Shown: positions 9,924 to 21,077, numbered from the stretch's first letter. The stretch is DNA of 64,000 nucleotides from Leptospira andrefontaineae (GCF_004770105.1 NZ_RQEY01000005.1:1-64000), one strand, 5' to 3'. Program-made: numbers and translations. The notes: a model not told the origin generated them from the letters alone.

Positions 9924-11045
9924 ATGAGTGTAGGGAAAAGATTATCCTTCTTGATCGCATACCTGATTCCGGGTTTGGCCGTGGCCGGTTACTATTTGGG
10001 AGGCGGTTTTAATTTTTTAACATTGGCGGTAGTATTCGGAATTCTTCCAATCATGGACCTTTGGATTGGTCCGGATGCGAGCAATCCTAAGGAAGAAGAT
10101 GTACCGGAACTTCAAAAGGAATTCTATTTTAGATTCCTTACCTATGGCTGGGCTTGGATCCAATTTGCATTGGTGATTTGGGCTTTATGGGAAGTCCAAA
10201 CTCAAACTCTTTCCACATTAGAATGGGGAGCTTTTGTTATAGCGATTGGTGTAAACACCGGTGGGATCGGGATCACTGTTGCACACGAACTCGGGCATAA
10301 GAACACTAAGATTGAACAATGGTATTCAAAATTCATTCTTATGACTGTTTGTTACATGCACTTCTTTATAGAACATAACCGCGGCCATCATGTGAATGTT
10401 TCTACTCATGAGGACCCTGCTTCCAGCAGAAAGGGAGAATCTTTCTTTGCATTTTATCCAAGAACTGTTGTGGGAAGTTTGACCAGCGCTTGGAACTTAG
10501 AGAAAAAAAGATTGGGCAAACTCGGCAAGTCTGCTTGGACATTTGATAATGAGATGATCACATCTATGATCATTCCGGTTTTATTTATCTCTGCAGTGAC
10601 TGGGATTTTTTACGCGATCACCGGTAACTTAAGCTGGCAGGTACCCGCATTCTTCTTCGTTCAAAGTTGGATTGCATTCTCTTTATTGGAACTTGTGAAT
10701 TATATAGAACATTACGGTTTGGCTCGTAAGGAATTGTCTCCAGGAAAATTCGAGAAGGTTCTTCCGATCCATTCTTGGAACCAAAACTTCAGTCTATCTA
10801 ATGCGTTCTTGTTCCAGCTACAAAGACATTCCGATCATCATGCGAACGCAGGAAGAAGATACCAATCCTTGAGGCATTTTGAAGAAAGTCCCCAACTTCC
10901 TTATGGATATGAATTGATGATACTTCTGGCGTTATTTCCTCCGCTTTGGTTTAAGGTGATGGATAAAAAATTGGAAGAATGGAAAAGCCAACATGGAGAA
11001 TCTTCGATAGGCTCTTCCGGAAAAAGGGAACCTGCTACTGCATAA
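9924..11045 (+). CDS. alkB: alkane 1-monooxygenase
   Basis: The 373-aa integral membrane non-haem diiron enzyme hydroxylates the terminal carbon of alkanes. The three histidine boxes are visible: HELGHK (121-126), EHNRGHH (150-156, leading into NVSTHEDPAS) and QRHSDHHAN (about 303-310), plus the family block NYIEHYGL. About six hydrophobic segments surround them. The start is well supported by AGGAG. No rubredoxin or reductase gene lies next to it, so electron donors must be encoded elsewhere. It has its own promoter and terminator and is monocistronic. The product would feed the fatty-acid-based carbon metabolism typical of Leptospira (inference). Confidence 0.95.
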   Translation: MSVGKRLSFLIAYLIPGLAVAGYYLGGGFNFLTLAVVFGILPIMDLWIGPDASNPKEEDVPELQKEFYFRFLTYGWAWIQFALVIWALWEVQTQTLSTLEWGAFVIAIGVNTGGIGITVAHELGHKNTKIEQWYSKFILMTVCYMHFFIEHNRGHHVNVSTHEDPASSRKGESFFAFYPRTVVGSLTSAWNLEKKRLGKLGKSAWTFDNEMITSMIIPVLFISAVTGIFYAITGNLSWQVPAFFFVQSWIAFSLLELVNYIEHYGLARKELSPGKFEKVLPIHSWNQNFSLSNAFLFQLQRHSDHHANAGRRYQSLRHFEESPQLPYGYELMILLALFPPLWFKVMDKKLEEWKSQHGESSIGSSGKREPATA

Positions 11046-11074
11046 TCCTGTCTAAAAAATAGATCTTTTTGGTA

Positions 11075-11109
11075 AAGAGTTAGAGGCTGCCCTCTAACTC
11101 TTCTTTTTT
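11075..11109 (+). terminator. Rho-independent terminator of alkB
   Basis: A 12-bp stem (AAGAGTTAGAGG and its complement) with loop CTGC is followed by C and a T-run at 11104-11109. A second hairpin, AACTAAAAG-ATTGC-CTTTTAGTT (11117-11139), overlaps the stop of the convergent pepN and may serve it, although no A-run lies on its left. Confidence 0.9.
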
Positions 11110-11133
11110 ACTTAAGAACTAAAAGATTGCCTT

Positions 11134-13656
11134 TTAGTTTTTGTATTTTTCTAGAACCTTTAACGTTCTTTGCATATCGTCTCTTTGTTGTTGGAGATCC
11201 TTCTTCAATAGTTCCGGAAGTTTTTTATTTTGATCCAAAAATTCCTGAGTTCTCTTTAACAAATTCGGATCCGGTTCGAAAGAAGGAAACATCATATGCC
11301 CGAATGCAGAAGCAAAATGTGGATCTCTTGTTTCATACACTGAGATCACGGAATTAAAATAAAGATCAGTATAAGAAACCAATAATTGCTTTTGGTGATT
11401 CCACTGAAATCCTCTCATTCCGTATCTTAAGAAGTCCGTTGAATCTCCTTCTTTAGGTTTCAGGAATCTTTCCCAGGACTCTTTTTTGGTTTTGGTATCC
11501 GGGAAGGAAACTCTAGCTAAGAAAGCTTTTTTTGCTCCCAGATCCGTATTGTCCTTAGTGACTTCTTCTTCGATCCGTTTGGAAGATTCAGGATCACCGT
11601 AAGCGCTTAATCTGGAGAGAATTACCCAACGTCTTTCTTGGTCCATTGCGATTCCCGGAATACTTTTTTTCTGATCCAGTAATTCTTTCAGATAAGATAG
11701 CTGTTCTGATGATTTAGAAGTATTTTCTAATATTCTAAACCATAGTATCTGTTCTTGTTCGGAGTTCTGTGATAAGAGGGATTTTTCTTTAGCGATACTG
11801 TTGAGCTTGTCTGACCAGGTTCTCTTCTCAGCTTCCGGGATATAATTATCGATTACTGTTAAAGCTTTGGTTAATATATGGCTGTTTCTAACAGAAAGAT
11901 CCGGTTCTTTTAAGCCTTGGTCCAAGGCTAACTCCAGGAATTCCTTAGGGGCAAGTTCTGCGTCTCTTACCATCTGCCATAAACTTCCCCATACAACTCT
12001 TCTGGAAAAACGATCTTTCAGAGTGTGAAGACTTCTTTTTAAGATAGGAAGTGATTCTTTGCTTAAATAGGTTTTAGCATAAGCAAAGTCTTCCGTATTT
12101 AAGAGTAGAAGGTCCGCTTCTCCCGTATAATTTTCCTCTAATAGGGTTTCTTTTCCTTTTACGAGTACTCTTTTTTTCCAGACTTCTTCTAAGATCCCGT
12201 TCTTTTCTCTGAATAAAGAAGCTTGGAGTGCATGTGTGCGCAGAAGCCCATTCGTTGCAGAAGGTCCTTGGTGTAAAAATAATCTACCGTTTTGCCGGAT
12301 TGGGCTTAGAGTGTTGACTCCTGTTGTTTCCAACCATTCTTTACTCCAACCTCTGATATCGATCCCGCTGGTTTCCGACATACAGGAAAGAAAATCGTTT
12401 AAGACTGTGTTCTTCTCCGCATGTCTTTTGAAATAAAGCCTCATCGCATCTCTGAATTTTTCTTCTCCCACGTAATACATCAATTGGCGAAGAACTGAGG
12501 CACCTTTTGAATAAGAGATCCCGTCGAAATTGCTGATCGCTTCTAATGTATTTTCCGCTTTTCCGGCGATAGGGTGGGTGGTTGAAAGTTGGTCTTCTCT
12601 ATAAGCCCATTCTTCCCTTACATAAAAATGTTCTAATGCGTCGGGGAAAATTTTCCCATTAGACATGGAATAATAAGAAAGATAATCCGCAAAACTTTCA
12701 TTCAACCAAAGATCGTTCCACCATTTCATCGTGACTAGGTTTCCGAACCACATATGGACCATTTCATGATACACAGTGTTTGCTCTGTTTAAGTATTCAG
12801 AATAGATCCTAGGTCCGCGGAAAATATAACTTTCGGAGAATGTGACTGCTCCCACATTTTCCATGGCTCCCATATTGAATTCAGGTACGAATATTTGGTC
12901 GTATTTTCCATAAGGATAGGGGACTCCAAAATATTCCTGTAAAAATCCGAATGCTTCTTTGGTGATTGCAAATAAATTCTCAGCATCCATGTATTTGGAA
13001 AGGGACTTTCTGCAGAATATTCTAAGAGGGATTTCTCCCGCCTTATCTTCCCAGACCGCATAAGGCCCTACGATCAGAGAAAATAGGTAAGTGGAGAATT
13101 TTTTAGTCTTATTGAACTTTATGTTTTTATAATTTCCCTGGATCTCTTCCGATTTCGGGACTGTATTATGGATATAGGTCCATTCAGAAGGTCCTGTGAT
13201 CTCCAGTTCGTATATTGCTTTTAGATCCGGTTGGTCGAAAGAAGGGAATAGCCTATGAGCTTCGAATGGTTCGAAGTCCGTATGCATATATTCCGCTTTG
13301 TCAGAAGGATCCGTAAATTTATGAAAGCCTGAACCGCTATGATCAAAAGTATTTTTGTATTTGATCTTGAGCTCGTTTTTACCTTCCGCTAATAATTCTC
13401 CAGGCAAGAATAGTGCAGATTCTTTTTTTTCGTAATTCGTTTCTTCTTTTCCGTTTATCCAAAGGATCTCAATCTTCTTGGATACAAAATCTACTTTGAG
13501 TTTTCCTTTTTTGCCGCCGCTGTAAACGAATCTAACTGTAGTTTCTCCCTCGTATTCTTGGGATCCTTTTTCCAGTTTTAATTTTAAGGTATAGTCCACT
13601 TCGGAGATCTGTCCGGAGCGGAGCATTGCTTCTTGTTGGGTAAGAATATTATCCAT
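11134..13656 (-). CDS. pepN: aminopeptidase N, M1 family zinc metallopeptidase
   Basis: The 840-aa protein carries the M1 signatures: GAMEN exopeptidase motif (263-267), zinc site HEMVH (297-301) and the downstream glutamate in LNESFAD (Glu320). A beta-sandwich domain of about 210 residues precedes the catalytic domain, and a long helical C-terminal domain follows, giving the usual length for the family. No signal peptide is seen, so it should be cytoplasmic, trimming N-terminal residues from peptides. It begins one base after the MFS gene stop, in an operon NUDIX-MFS-pepN. Confidence 0.95.
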   Translation of the reverse strand: MDNILTQQEAMLRSGQISEVDYTLKLKLEKGSQEYEGETTVRFVYSGGKKGKLKVDFVSKKIEILWINGKEETNYEKKESALFLPGELLAEGKNELKIKYKNTFDHSGSGFHKFTDPSDKAEYMHTDFEPFEAHRLFPSFDQPDLKAIYELEITGPSEWTYIHNTVPKSEEIQGNYKNIKFNKTKKFSTYLFSLIVGPYAVWEDKAGEIPLRIFCRKSLSKYMDAENLFAITKEAFGFLQEYFGVPYPYGKYDQIFVPEFNMGAMENVGAVTFSESYIFRGPRIYSEYLNRANTVYHEMVHMWFGNLVTMKWWNDLWLNESFADYLSYYSMSNGKIFPDALEHFYVREEWAYREDQLSTTHPIAGKAENTLEAISNFDGISYSKGASVLRQLMYYVGEEKFRDAMRLYFKRHAEKNTVLNDFLSCMSETSGIDIRGWSKEWLETTGVNTLSPIRQNGRLFLHQGPSATNGLLRTHALQASLFREKNGILEEVWKKRVLVKGKETLLEENYTGEADLLLLNTEDFAYAKTYLSKESLPILKRSLHTLKDRFSRRVVWGSLWQMVRDAELAPKEFLELALDQGLKEPDLSVRNSHILTKALTVIDNYIPEAEKRTWSDKLNSIAKEKSLLSQNSEQEQILWFRILENTSKSSEQLSYLKELLDQKKSIPGIAMDQERRWVILSRLSAYGDPESSKRIEEEVTKDNTDLGAKKAFLARVSFPDTKTKKESWERFLKPKEGDSTDFLRYGMRGFQWNHQKQLLVSYTDLYFNSVISVYETRDPHFASAFGHMMFPSFEPDPNLLKRTQEFLDQNKKLPELLKKDLQQQRDDMQRTLKVLEKYKN

Positions 13657-13657
13657 A

Positions 13658-14917
13658 TTAAACCGTTATATCCTTTAGATCCATTTTTCGAAGACGAGGT
13701 GAGATCGCGGTAACAATCCCTACAGTTAAGAGAGTGAGTGATCCACCTATAACCACGGAAGGGACCAGGCCGAATGCTTTTGCGGTTGCCCCTGATTCAA
13801 ATGCCCCTAGTTCATTAGAAGAACCAATGAATATATTGTTCACTGCGGAAACCCTTCCTCTCATATGTTCTGGGGTATACATCTGAACGATTGTATGGCG
13901 GATCACAACACTTACCATATCAAAGGAGCCGCTTACGATCAATGCCGCACAAGATAAGTAGAAGTTTCTGGAAAGAGCGAATACGATCATACAAATCCCA
14001 AAACCGAATACACTACTCAATAATATGATCCCTGAATTTGTTTTAGGAGGTTTTACTGCGATAAACAACGCACAAAGAACTGCGCCGATTGCAGGAGCTG
14101 ATCTTAAAATTCCGTAATATTCAGGACCCATTCCTAAAACTTCTCTCGAGAATGTAGGAATAAGTGCTACAGCTCCACCGAATAATACTGCAAATAGATC
14201 CAAACTGATCGCCCCCAAGATCAACTGGTGACCGAACACAAACTTCCAACCGGTTCCTAAACTTTTCCAGATGGATTCCTTCTCTCCTTGTTTTTCAGGA
14301 ACAGGTTTCGAAGGAACAAGTAATAGTAGGAATAAAGAGAACACCATGATACAAAAGTCAGCGAGATATGCAGTCTGCACTCCATTAAATCCTGTCAGAA
14401 GTCCGCCAAGCATCGGACCTAAAACTGCAGAACCCTGCCATGCAACACCACTCCATGTGGCTGCGTTCGGAAAAATTTCCTTAGAGACTAACTGAGTTTG
14501 GAAGGCAGCGATACTTGGAGATAAAAACCCTCTACAAATTCCAGAGAAGAAGATCACGGAATAGATTGGATACACCCAATATTTTTCGATCACCCATTCA
14601 AAACCTGGAAGAGTGAATAATAAAAGTAAGAAGGAACTAAAAGTCAAACCGGCTAAGGAAAGAGAGATAATCTTTTTCCTCGGGAAACTATCCACAACCA
14701 ATCCTGAAAAAAGAGAAACTGCTACATTAGGCATAAGCTCTGCAAATCCGATCAGACCAACGAAAAATGCATCGTGAGTGATATGGTCTATCTGCCAGAA
14801 GACCACGGTGGATTGCATAACGAATGAAAGTGTGACCAAAAATTTTCCGGCCAAGAAGTTCCTGAACTCAGGGACTTGTAAAGAAACGAATGGGCTCGTG
14901 TTTGCGGATTTTGTCAT
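13658..14917 (-). CDS. MFS transporter, DHA3/EntS-like
   Basis: This 419-aa protein has 12 predicted membrane helices. The N-terminal block ([17 protein letters not shown]) and the loop DSFPRKK after helix 2 are typical of the DHA3 subfamily that includes EntS-type exporters and macrolide pumps. The substrate cannot be read from the sequence. It lies nine bases from the NUDIX gene and one base from pepN, so the three are probably co-transcribed. Confidence 0.88.
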   Translation of the reverse strand: MTKSANTSPFVSLQVPEFRNFLAGKFLVTLSFVMQSTVVFWQIDHITHDAFFVGLIGFAELMPNVAVSLFSGLVVDSFPRKKIISLSLAGLTFSSFLLLLFTLPGFEWVIEKYWVYPIYSVIFFSGICRGFLSPSIAAFQTQLVSKEIFPNAATWSGVAWQGSAVLGPMLGGLLTGFNGVQTAYLADFCIMVFSLFLLLLVPSKPVPEKQGEKESIWKSLGTGWKFVFGHQLILGAISLDLFAVLFGGAVALIPTFSREVLGMGPEYYGILRSAPAIGAVLCALFIAVKPPKTNSGIILLSSVFGFGICMIVFALSRNFYLSCAALIVSGSFDMVSVVIRHTIVQMYTPEHMRGRVSAVNNIFIGSSNELGAFESGATAKAFGLVPSVVIGGSLTLLTVGIVTAISPRLRKMDLKDITV

Positions 14918-14926
14918 GAGATAGTT

Positions 14927-15511
14927 CTACTTCTTCTTTTCTCCGGATTTTAAAAAGAATAATCCGAAAGCCGCCACGACCATCGCGTGGTGTAAGATAT
15001 TCTTCTCTAAAATTTCGGGAATTTTGTTTAAGGGATATTGATACACTTCTATTTGTTCGCTTTCATCCAGTTCCTGTCCACCCGGGTGAGGATAAACATT
15101 CCTGGCGATATAAGTATGACACCAATTATTCATGAAGGCTGGATTTGCGGAAACCTTTCCCAAATATTCCCAGTCGTCCGAAACAAATCCTGTCTCTTCT
15201 CTTAGTTCTGCCTGTGCAGATTCTAAGAGTGAATTTTTTTCTGCGATACCACCTGGGATTTCCAAACAATAAGAATGTATACCATGTCTGTATTGATCGA
15301 TTAGGATCACATTTTCATCCTGAGTGAGCGCGATAACATTCACCCAATCTTTAGATTCTACTTTGAAAAAATTGCCTGAGATCGTTTTGTCTGGCGAAAC
15401 TTTCGGAATGGAGACTAACTCAAAAATCGGAGTTTTAAATGCGGAAGTTTTTTTTCCTTCTTCCCAAAGATTGGAGTCGGGGAGGTATTTTTCTGGGCGG
15501 AATTCTTGCAT
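14927..15511 (-). CDS. NUDIX hydrolase, ADP-ribose pyrophosphatase-like
   Basis: The 194-aa protein contains a Nudix box ([11 protein letters not shown], then AELREETGF) with the metal-binding E-L-x-E-E core. Two consensus positions differ: Asn in place of the first Glu, and Ala in place of Arg before the core. Upstream strands include [21 protein letters not shown], the typical substrate-binding start of ADP-ribose/NDP-sugar enzymes. It is first in the operon with the MFS and pepN genes and diverges from the helicase gene across a 163-base gap. Substrate specificity remains open. Confidence 0.88.
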   Translation of the reverse strand: MQEFRPEKYLPDSNLWEEGKKTSAFKTPIFELVSIPKVSPDKTISGNFFKVESKDWVNVIALTQDENVILIDQYRHGIHSYCLEIPGGIAEKNSLLESAQAELREETGFVSDDWEYLGKVSANPAFMNNWCHTYIARNVYPHPGGQELDESEQIEVYQYPLNKIPEILEKNILHHAMVVAAFGLFFLKSGEKKK

Positions 15512-15674
15512 ATCTGCCGTTTCTTCCAGTTTTTTGAAATCCTTTCAGATTCGCAAACCTTTGCCTGTACGCGGTTGACAAGAAGAGAAAAATCAGGATT
15601 ATGTCGCTTATAGATGGGGTTCGAAAAATCGGATTTTTCGGATCCTTAAGATTATTTTGCCCTCATAAAGTTGG

Positions 15675-18164
15675 ATGAAAGAAGAAACAAATCATAGCCT
15701 GGACCTATTTTCCCATCTGGAAATTCCTGAACAAAAGCAGGAGGAGCCTGCACAGGATCTGCCATTACTCAGCTTTTCGGAAACTATTTCAGTTCCAAAA
15801 GAAGAAGGTCCGCAGGTGGTAGGAACTCCCGCTACTTCTACCCAAGAAGAAGTACAAGAGGAATCCTACGGTTCTTCTTTTTATGAAGAAGACGATTTTT
15901 CAGAAAACGAGACTCCAGAATTCGTTTCCACTCCGGTAGAAGTTTCAGAAGAACCGAAAGAAATTGAACCTGAGTCAGTGGTAGGAACTCCAGACCAGGT
16001 CGAAATTACAATTTCAACCGAGGTCCAATCAGAAACGACAGAGGTTTCTGTAACTTCCGGAACTTCCGACTCCGAAGAAAAACCTTCTGCTCCTAAAAGA
16101 AAAAGAGAAGAAAGGCCGAAGGAGCCTCGGGATTCCGCTGCTATTTTTCTAAGCTTATCTCCGGAGCAGGCTCGCGCCGTTCAGACTATCCATGGCCCTC
16201 TTTTGATTTTTGCTGGTGCAGGTTCCGGGAAAACAAGAGTGATCTCTAATCGTATCGCTCATATGATCCAGGACCATCATATCCCTGCTGGGAAGATCGT
16301 TGCATTATCCTTCACTAATAAAAGTGCAAAGGAAATGGGAGAAAGAGTTCGTAAACTTATCCCTAGAAATTTATTAAAAGGGATCACTCTTTCCACATTC
16401 CACTCCTTAGGACTGGGAATATTAAAAAAACATATTGAGAAGCTCGAGTATAAACAACCTTTCCTTCTTCTGAACCAAGCAGACCAAGAAGGTCTTGTGA
16501 CAGGAATGCTTGTTGCCCAGAAATTGGAACCTAAACGCCCTCAGATCATGGAAGTACTTTCTAAAATTTCCAGGATCAAAAACTCAGGTGAAGATTATTT
16601 AGCGGATATGAGAACCTCTATGAATGAGGGAGACCTTTTAGCTGCTTCTCTTTTTCATCAATACCAAGATACTTTAAAAGAACAGAACTCTATAGATTTC
16701 GATGATTTGATCCTTCTCCCTTCTAAACTTTTAAGACAGTTCGAAGAAGTAAGAGATGAATACCATAAAAAGTTCCAATACTTTATGGTGGATGAGTTCC
16801 AAGATACAAACCCGATCCAATACGAATTTTTAAGAGCACTTATGGGAGAATCGGACAATCTATGTGTGGTAGGTGACGACGACCAGTCCATCTATGCATT
16901 TAGAGGATCAGATGTAAGTTTGATCTTAGGGTTCGAAAACGATTTTCAGGGTGCGAACGTTATCCGCCTCCTAGAGAATTATAGATCCACAGATATCATT
17001 GTTTCTGCTGCGAACTCTCTAATTCGTCATAATCTTTCCAGAAGATCCAAGGAACTTTTCTCGAAGGTGCCTGGTGCCCTGAAGGTTAAGTATGTGGAAA
17101 GAGGGGATGAGAAAGACGAGGCAGAATGGGTCGCAGACAAGATCCGAGAAGAGATCATTAAAGAAGCTAGGAAAGGAAGCCAGATCGCGATCTTATTCCG
17201 TACGAATTTCCAATCCAGACCATTTGAAGAAGCGTTCAGAGCGAGGGAAATGCCTTATAAGGTTGTGGGCGGTTATAACTTCTTCGATCGAAAAGAAGTT
17301 CGAGATCTGATCTCTTATATCCGTCTCATAGCAAACCAAAAGGACGACGCGTCTTTATTAAGAATTATTAATTATCCAAAACGTGGGATCGGTGCAGGGT
17401 CCATTTCTCTTGTTCATGAAAAAGCGGCTCAGAACAAAGAATCCCTTTATGAGACATTATTCAGAGTCTGCGAATCTCCTGATTTTATCCCGGATCTGAA
17501 CCGTAAAATTTCTTCCGAGATCTATAATTTCGTAAATTTGATCGAAAAGGCAAAGAAGAAGTTCTCTTCTTCTCCAAGACTATTCTTCGCATTACGAGAG
17601 TTAATCGCAGATCTGGGTTTGGAAAAAGAGATCATATTGGAAGAGAAAGAGGAGAAGGTCGCAAAGGCTCGTATCTATAATATGTCCGAGCTTGTGAACA
17701 TGTTGGCGTTCTTCGAAGAAAATAATGACTCGGGCGAAAAACCCACATTATTCGACTTTATCAACCGTTTGGCGATGCTTATGGAAGATGAGCCGAATGA
17801 CGAGAAAGAAGATAATCGAGTACAGTTACTCACCATTCATCAATCCAAAGGATTGGAATTCGAGTCTGTTTATGTCGTAGGACTAGAAGAAGGGATCTTG
17901 CCTTCCGGAAGAGCTACCGTAGAAGACCAATCTGTGGACGAAGAGCGACGTTTGATGTATGTAGCGATGACTCGGGCGAAGAGGCATTTATGCTTGACAG
18001 GTGCCGCTAATCGCCGCAAATTTGGGGAGCAATTGGCCTCCGAGCCTTCTCGCTTCCTTAAGGAGATAGATCCGGAGACTTTGGACTGGCTTTCTAACGA
18101 GGAAACCAGACAACAGGAGACTAATGATTTCCTGCAAGAACTCGAAAAATTGAAAATCGGATGA
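15675..18164 (+). CDS. UvrD/PcrA/Rep-family ATP-dependent DNA helicase with acidic N-terminal extension
   Basis: The 829-aa protein has a complete superfamily 1A helicase core from about residue 160. Visible motifs are SPEQARAV (Q motif), AGAGSGKTR (Walker A), VDEFQDTN (Walker B), VGDDDQSIYAFRG, LENYRS, QLLTIHQSKGLEF and VAMTRAK. The helicase unwinds DNA 3' to 5' in repair or replication restart. About 155 residues precede the core, which PcrA and UvrD lack. They are rich in Glu, Ser, Thr and Pro, hold two VVGTP copies and end in a basic KRKREERPK stretch, so probably disordered. I leave the symbol empty because PcrA and Rep cannot be separated here. The ribosome-binding site is weak. Confidence 0.92.
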   Translation: MKEETNHSLDLFSHLEIPEQKQEEPAQDLPLLSFSETISVPKEEGPQVVGTPATSTQEEVQEESYGSSFYEEDDFSENETPEFVSTPVEVSEEPKEIEPESVVGTPDQVEITISTEVQSETTEVSVTSGTSDSEEKPSAPKRKREERPKEPRDSAAIFLSLSPEQARAVQTIHGPLLIFAGAGSGKTRVISNRIAHMIQDHHIPAGKIVALSFTNKSAKEMGERVRKLIPRNLLKGITLSTFHSLGLGILKKHIEKLEYKQPFLLLNQADQEGLVTGMLVAQKLEPKRPQIMEVLSKISRIKNSGEDYLADMRTSMNEGDLLAASLFHQYQDTLKEQNSIDFDDLILLPSKLLRQFEEVRDEYHKKFQYFMVDEFQDTNPIQYEFLRALMGESDNLCVVGDDDQSIYAFRGSDVSLILGFENDFQGANVIRLLENYRSTDIIVSAANSLIRHNLSRRSKELFSKVPGALKVKYVERGDEKDEAEWVADKIREEIIKEARKGSQIAILFRTNFQSRPFEEAFRAREMPYKVVGGYNFFDRKEVRDLISYIRLIANQKDDASLLRIINYPKRGIGAGSISLVHEKAAQNKESLYETLFRVCESPDFIPDLNRKISSEIYNFVNLIEKAKKKFSSSPRLFFALRELIADLGLEKEIILEEKEEKVAKARIYNMSELVNMLAFFEENNDSGEKPTLFDFINRLAMLMEDEPNDEKEDNRVQLLTIHQSKGLEFESVYVVGLEEGILPSGRATVEDQSVDEERRLMYVAMTRAKRHLCLTGAANRRKFGEQLASEPSRFLKEIDPETLDWLSNEETRQQETNDFLQELEKLKIG

Positions 18165-18168
18165 GAAA

Positions 18169-18813
18169 ATGAGTAAATATCTGACAATATTGTTTATCGG
18201 AGCTCAATTCCTCCTCTACTGTGCAAGTACACAAAAAGAAGGGGCGGTTTCCGCCAATTTAGAGACCCAGGTCCGAGCGGAAATCAAGGGAATAGACCAG
18301 CAATTAAGCGATCTACACCCTGAAGACAAAAGACGTTCCGAGCTACTCCTCCAAAAATCCAAACTTTTACTAAAAATCGAATCTTTCAAAGAAGCTTCCC
18401 TCGTATTGAGAGAAGTTCAAAATTCCAAAGACGGTCGTAATCTTCAACATTTGGACCATTATTTAGGTTCAGCATATCTTGGGATCAACGACTATGATAA
18501 TGCTATCGTTCATTTCCGTAAGTCGGACAATGTGGATCGCGATTTTGAGTCTGTTACCCGCAAAAAAATGTGGGCAAAAGCATATTTCGAAGATGAGAAA
18601 TATGGCCAGGCTCTTGGAATTTTAGGCAGAGCTTCCAGAGAGAAAAATTTCGAAAAAGATCTATTCTACTATGAGACCGTAGTAGTCAGCTTCTACAGAA
18701 TTAAGGAATACAAAAGATGTCAGTTGGTTCTGGAAGAGGGATTACAGAAATTTCCGGAAAGCCTAGTACTGAAGGAAACCTCGGAGAAAATCAGCCAGGT
18801 TCTCCAACGGTAA
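18169..18813 (+). CDS. TPR-repeat lipoprotein
   Basis: The 214-aa product has a lipoprotein signal with lipobox LLYC (Cys18). The mature part is helical, with TPR-like units (YLGINDYDNAIVHF, AYFEDEKYGQALGIL, FYRIKEYKRCQLVLEEGL), suggesting protein-protein contacts at a membrane face. It starts four bases after the helicase stop and overlaps the next gene by 97 bases, so the three are probably co-transcribed. Partner unknown. It resembles the BamD/YfgC style of envelope TPR proteins only in architecture. Confidence 0.85.
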   Translation: MSKYLTILFIGAQFLLYCASTQKEGAVSANLETQVRAEIKGIDQQLSDLHPEDKRRSELLLQKSKLLLKIESFKEASLVLREVQNSKDGRNLQHLDHYLGSAYLGINDYDNAIVHFRKSDNVDRDFESVTRKKMWAKAYFEDEKYGQALGILGRASREKNFEKDLFYYETVVVSFYRIKEYKRCQLVLEEGLQKFPESLVLKETSEKISQVLQR

Positions 18814-21077
18814 TTTTTTTCTCAATACCTCTCCCTAAAAATCCATTTTTTAAAAAGGACAGCGTTACATTCCAGATCGCTGTCCCACCAAAACTGTATC
18901 GACTTGTATCTTCTACATTTCAAAAGATACAATCTATCACTGAAAAACCTTCCTTTAGAAAGATATCAATTGCTCTGATAGTGACTTTCCTATTGCTCGC
19001 GGCAGCAAAAGAAACTGCGGAATGGTACTTCGTTAGAAGAGTTTTGGATTTGCGTGGAGTGAAGGAACTCACACGCGGATTCATCAATGAAGAATTGGAC
19101 AGGGCAGTGACCTTGGGAGTCGTAGAATACGAATTCCCGAATCATGTATTTATAGAAGATCTAAAAATTTCCAGCGACGAGGATTTTGCCTCTCAGCGAA
19201 TGATCTTCAAGGCAAACAAGATTGAACTATTATTACGAGGGCTTTGGAAAGGACAACCTTCTGTAAAAGCGATCCGAGTGCGTAATGCACAATTGAGTAT
19301 CGATCTGGAAGATAAGATCTCCGGAGAAATTCTATCTTATATCCATAAGATCAATATTCCTGAGATCAGATTGGAAGATACTACGGTCACTGTTTATAAG
19401 GGCGGCAAGGTCCTTTTAGAGAATATGAAGGGAATCGATTTTAATATCCGAAAGGAGGATACTAAGATCAATGTCCAAATTTCTGATTCTTTATTTCCTA
19501 TCCCTGGATTTAGATATGTGAACGGAAAGTTTAGTACGGATATCGGAAGTAATAATATGAATCTGGAAATTCTGTTTAAGAATGCAAAGGCAGAATCTTC
19601 CGGAGGTTTATATTCGGAGTTTTCTCAATTCTATCCTAAAAAAGGAAAAATTTCAGGTCGTGCTATTTTAGAGTCGGACGGGACCAATTTGAAAGTCCAA
19701 GGTAAAACAGAATTTTCTAATGTAAACGGGATTGTTTTACAAGAGCTTCCATTACAAAGCGAAGTTTGGGAATGGAAAGATATAGATCTGGAACATGAGT
19801 GGACCCGCACTCAAAAGGGAGATGTCTTTTCTGAAGAGCATAAAGTATTCTCTGGAGAAGATAAACTCACTCTTCTAAAATCTAAAAATGAGAAGGGGCT
19901 GAAGTCCTGGGACCTGAGTCTGACTGTCCAAGACTTGGATGATATCCGCAATTTTCTGCCTGTTTCTTCTGATCTTGAAACCCTTGCTGGAAGTCTGGAC
20001 TTACATTGGAAAGGGACTGAGACTGGGAGTTACGGAGACTGGATGAAGTCAGAAGCGAAATTTTCTCTCCAAGATTTCAGATGGAAGGATCCTTATTTGG
20101 ATCTGGAGATTAAAGATGCAGATCTGGGTTGGAATCTTGCAGGAATTTTAGAGGCAAAACTTAAAGGAAAACAATTCGGCCTTCCTTGGTCTGCAAATCT
20201 AAAGGGCAAAACAGGATATCGAAAAGGTGTAAAGGGAGATGGGACTGCTTACTTTCCTTTGCAAGGAGAATATAATCTGGAGTTAGAGACCGACTCAATC
20301 GTTCTTTCTAACTTTTTTCCTTTGTATAGTTCCGTTCGCCAATGGATTAGAGAAGATATCCATACCAGAATGGAAAAGCTGATCCCTGAAATTAATTTCA
20401 CCAGAACTCCTATCTATAAATATTTCTTAGAAAATCCTACGGGTAGTCTCAAACTTACAGCCAAGGAAGTGAAATGGGATCTTGGGCTTCCTGCTATGGG
20501 CAAGTTGGATGTGGGTTTGAAATTTGCACCTTCTCAATCTAGATTGGATGCAAACATTACTGGAACCGGAACTGCTAAATTAAATTCTTATTTTACTTAT
20601 GGAACTGATAATCCTTATTTCGGAATAGATTTCGAGACGATCAATCTTGCTTGGGGAGTTCCAAGTTTTTCTTTTTGCGGTGGGGATTTGATCCCGGAAA
20701 GTTTGGATTCAGACGGGAATATACGATTTAACGGAAATAATTTCTTAGACATTCACGATAGGATGTACATCACCATCGATAAGGTGAAACTTTCGAATAC
20801 GATCTGGAAAGGGAAGGGGGAATTCCCTATGCCTGTTCCTCCTAAGTTCGAGATGGGATTCGATTATTGGAATCCGGGCAGTCCTCCCAAAAGAAATGTT
20901 TATTGGAAGGGCGGGAACGTAAATGCATCCGCGAACTCTTATATAGATTCCGATTCAATAAAATATTTTGTAACCGGAAACACTTACTCACTTTCCAGCG
21001 AATCTAATTCTGCAGTGCCGATCTCGGCTTTCGCGTTTAAGATAAAAGAAAATAGTGCAGGTTGTGTTAAGGAGTAG
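18717..21077 (+). CDS. large AsmA/TamB-like membrane-anchored protein
   Basis: The frame opens with an ATG at 18717 that has AAGGA nine bases upstream, giving 786 aa and a 97-base overlap with the lipoprotein gene. No later ATG, GTG or TTG lies before the membrane segment except poor candidates within it, so I keep this start. One membrane segment at about residues 83-100 follows a cytosolic N-terminus. The remainder is a long strand-rich region with repeats of the type VRNAQLSIDLED and INIPEIRLEDTTVTVYKGG, as in AsmA-like proteins that bridge inner and outer membranes. Lipid transport is inferred. Its stop overlaps the convergent lpxB stop by 11 bases. Confidence 0.75.
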   Translation: MSVGSGRGITEISGKPSTEGNLGENQPGSPTVIFFSIPLPKNPFFKKDSVTFQIAVPPKLYRLVSSTFQKIQSITEKPSFRKISIALIVTFLLLAAAKETAEWYFVRRVLDLRGVKELTRGFINEELDRAVTLGVVEYEFPNHVFIEDLKISSDEDFASQRMIFKANKIELLLRGLWKGQPSVKAIRVRNAQLSIDLEDKISGEILSYIHKINIPEIRLEDTTVTVYKGGKVLLENMKGIDFNIRKEDTKINVQISDSLFPIPGFRYVNGKFSTDIGSNNMNLEILFKNAKAESSGGLYSEFSQFYPKKGKISGRAILESDGTNLKVQGKTEFSNVNGIVLQELPLQSEVWEWKDIDLEHEWTRTQKGDVFSEEHKVFSGEDKLTLLKSKNEKGLKSWDLSLTVQDLDDIRNFLPVSSDLETLAGSLDLHWKGTETGSYGDWMKSEAKFSLQDFRWKDPYLDLEIKDADLGWNLAGILEAKLKGKQFGLPWSANLKGKTGYRKGVKGDGTAYFPLQGEYNLELETDSIVLSNFFPLYSSVRQWIREDIHTRMEKLIPEINFTRTPIYKYFLENPTGSLKLTAKEVKWDLGLPAMGKLDVGLKFAPSQSRLDANITGTGTAKLNSYFTYGTDNPYFGIDFETINLAWGVPSFSFCGGDLIPESLDSDGNIRFNGNNFLDIHDRMYITIDKVKLSNTIWKGKGEFPMPVPPKFEMGFDYWNPGSPPKRNVYWKGGNVNASANSYIDSDSIKYFVTGNTYSLSSESNSAVPISAFAFKIKENSAGCVKE

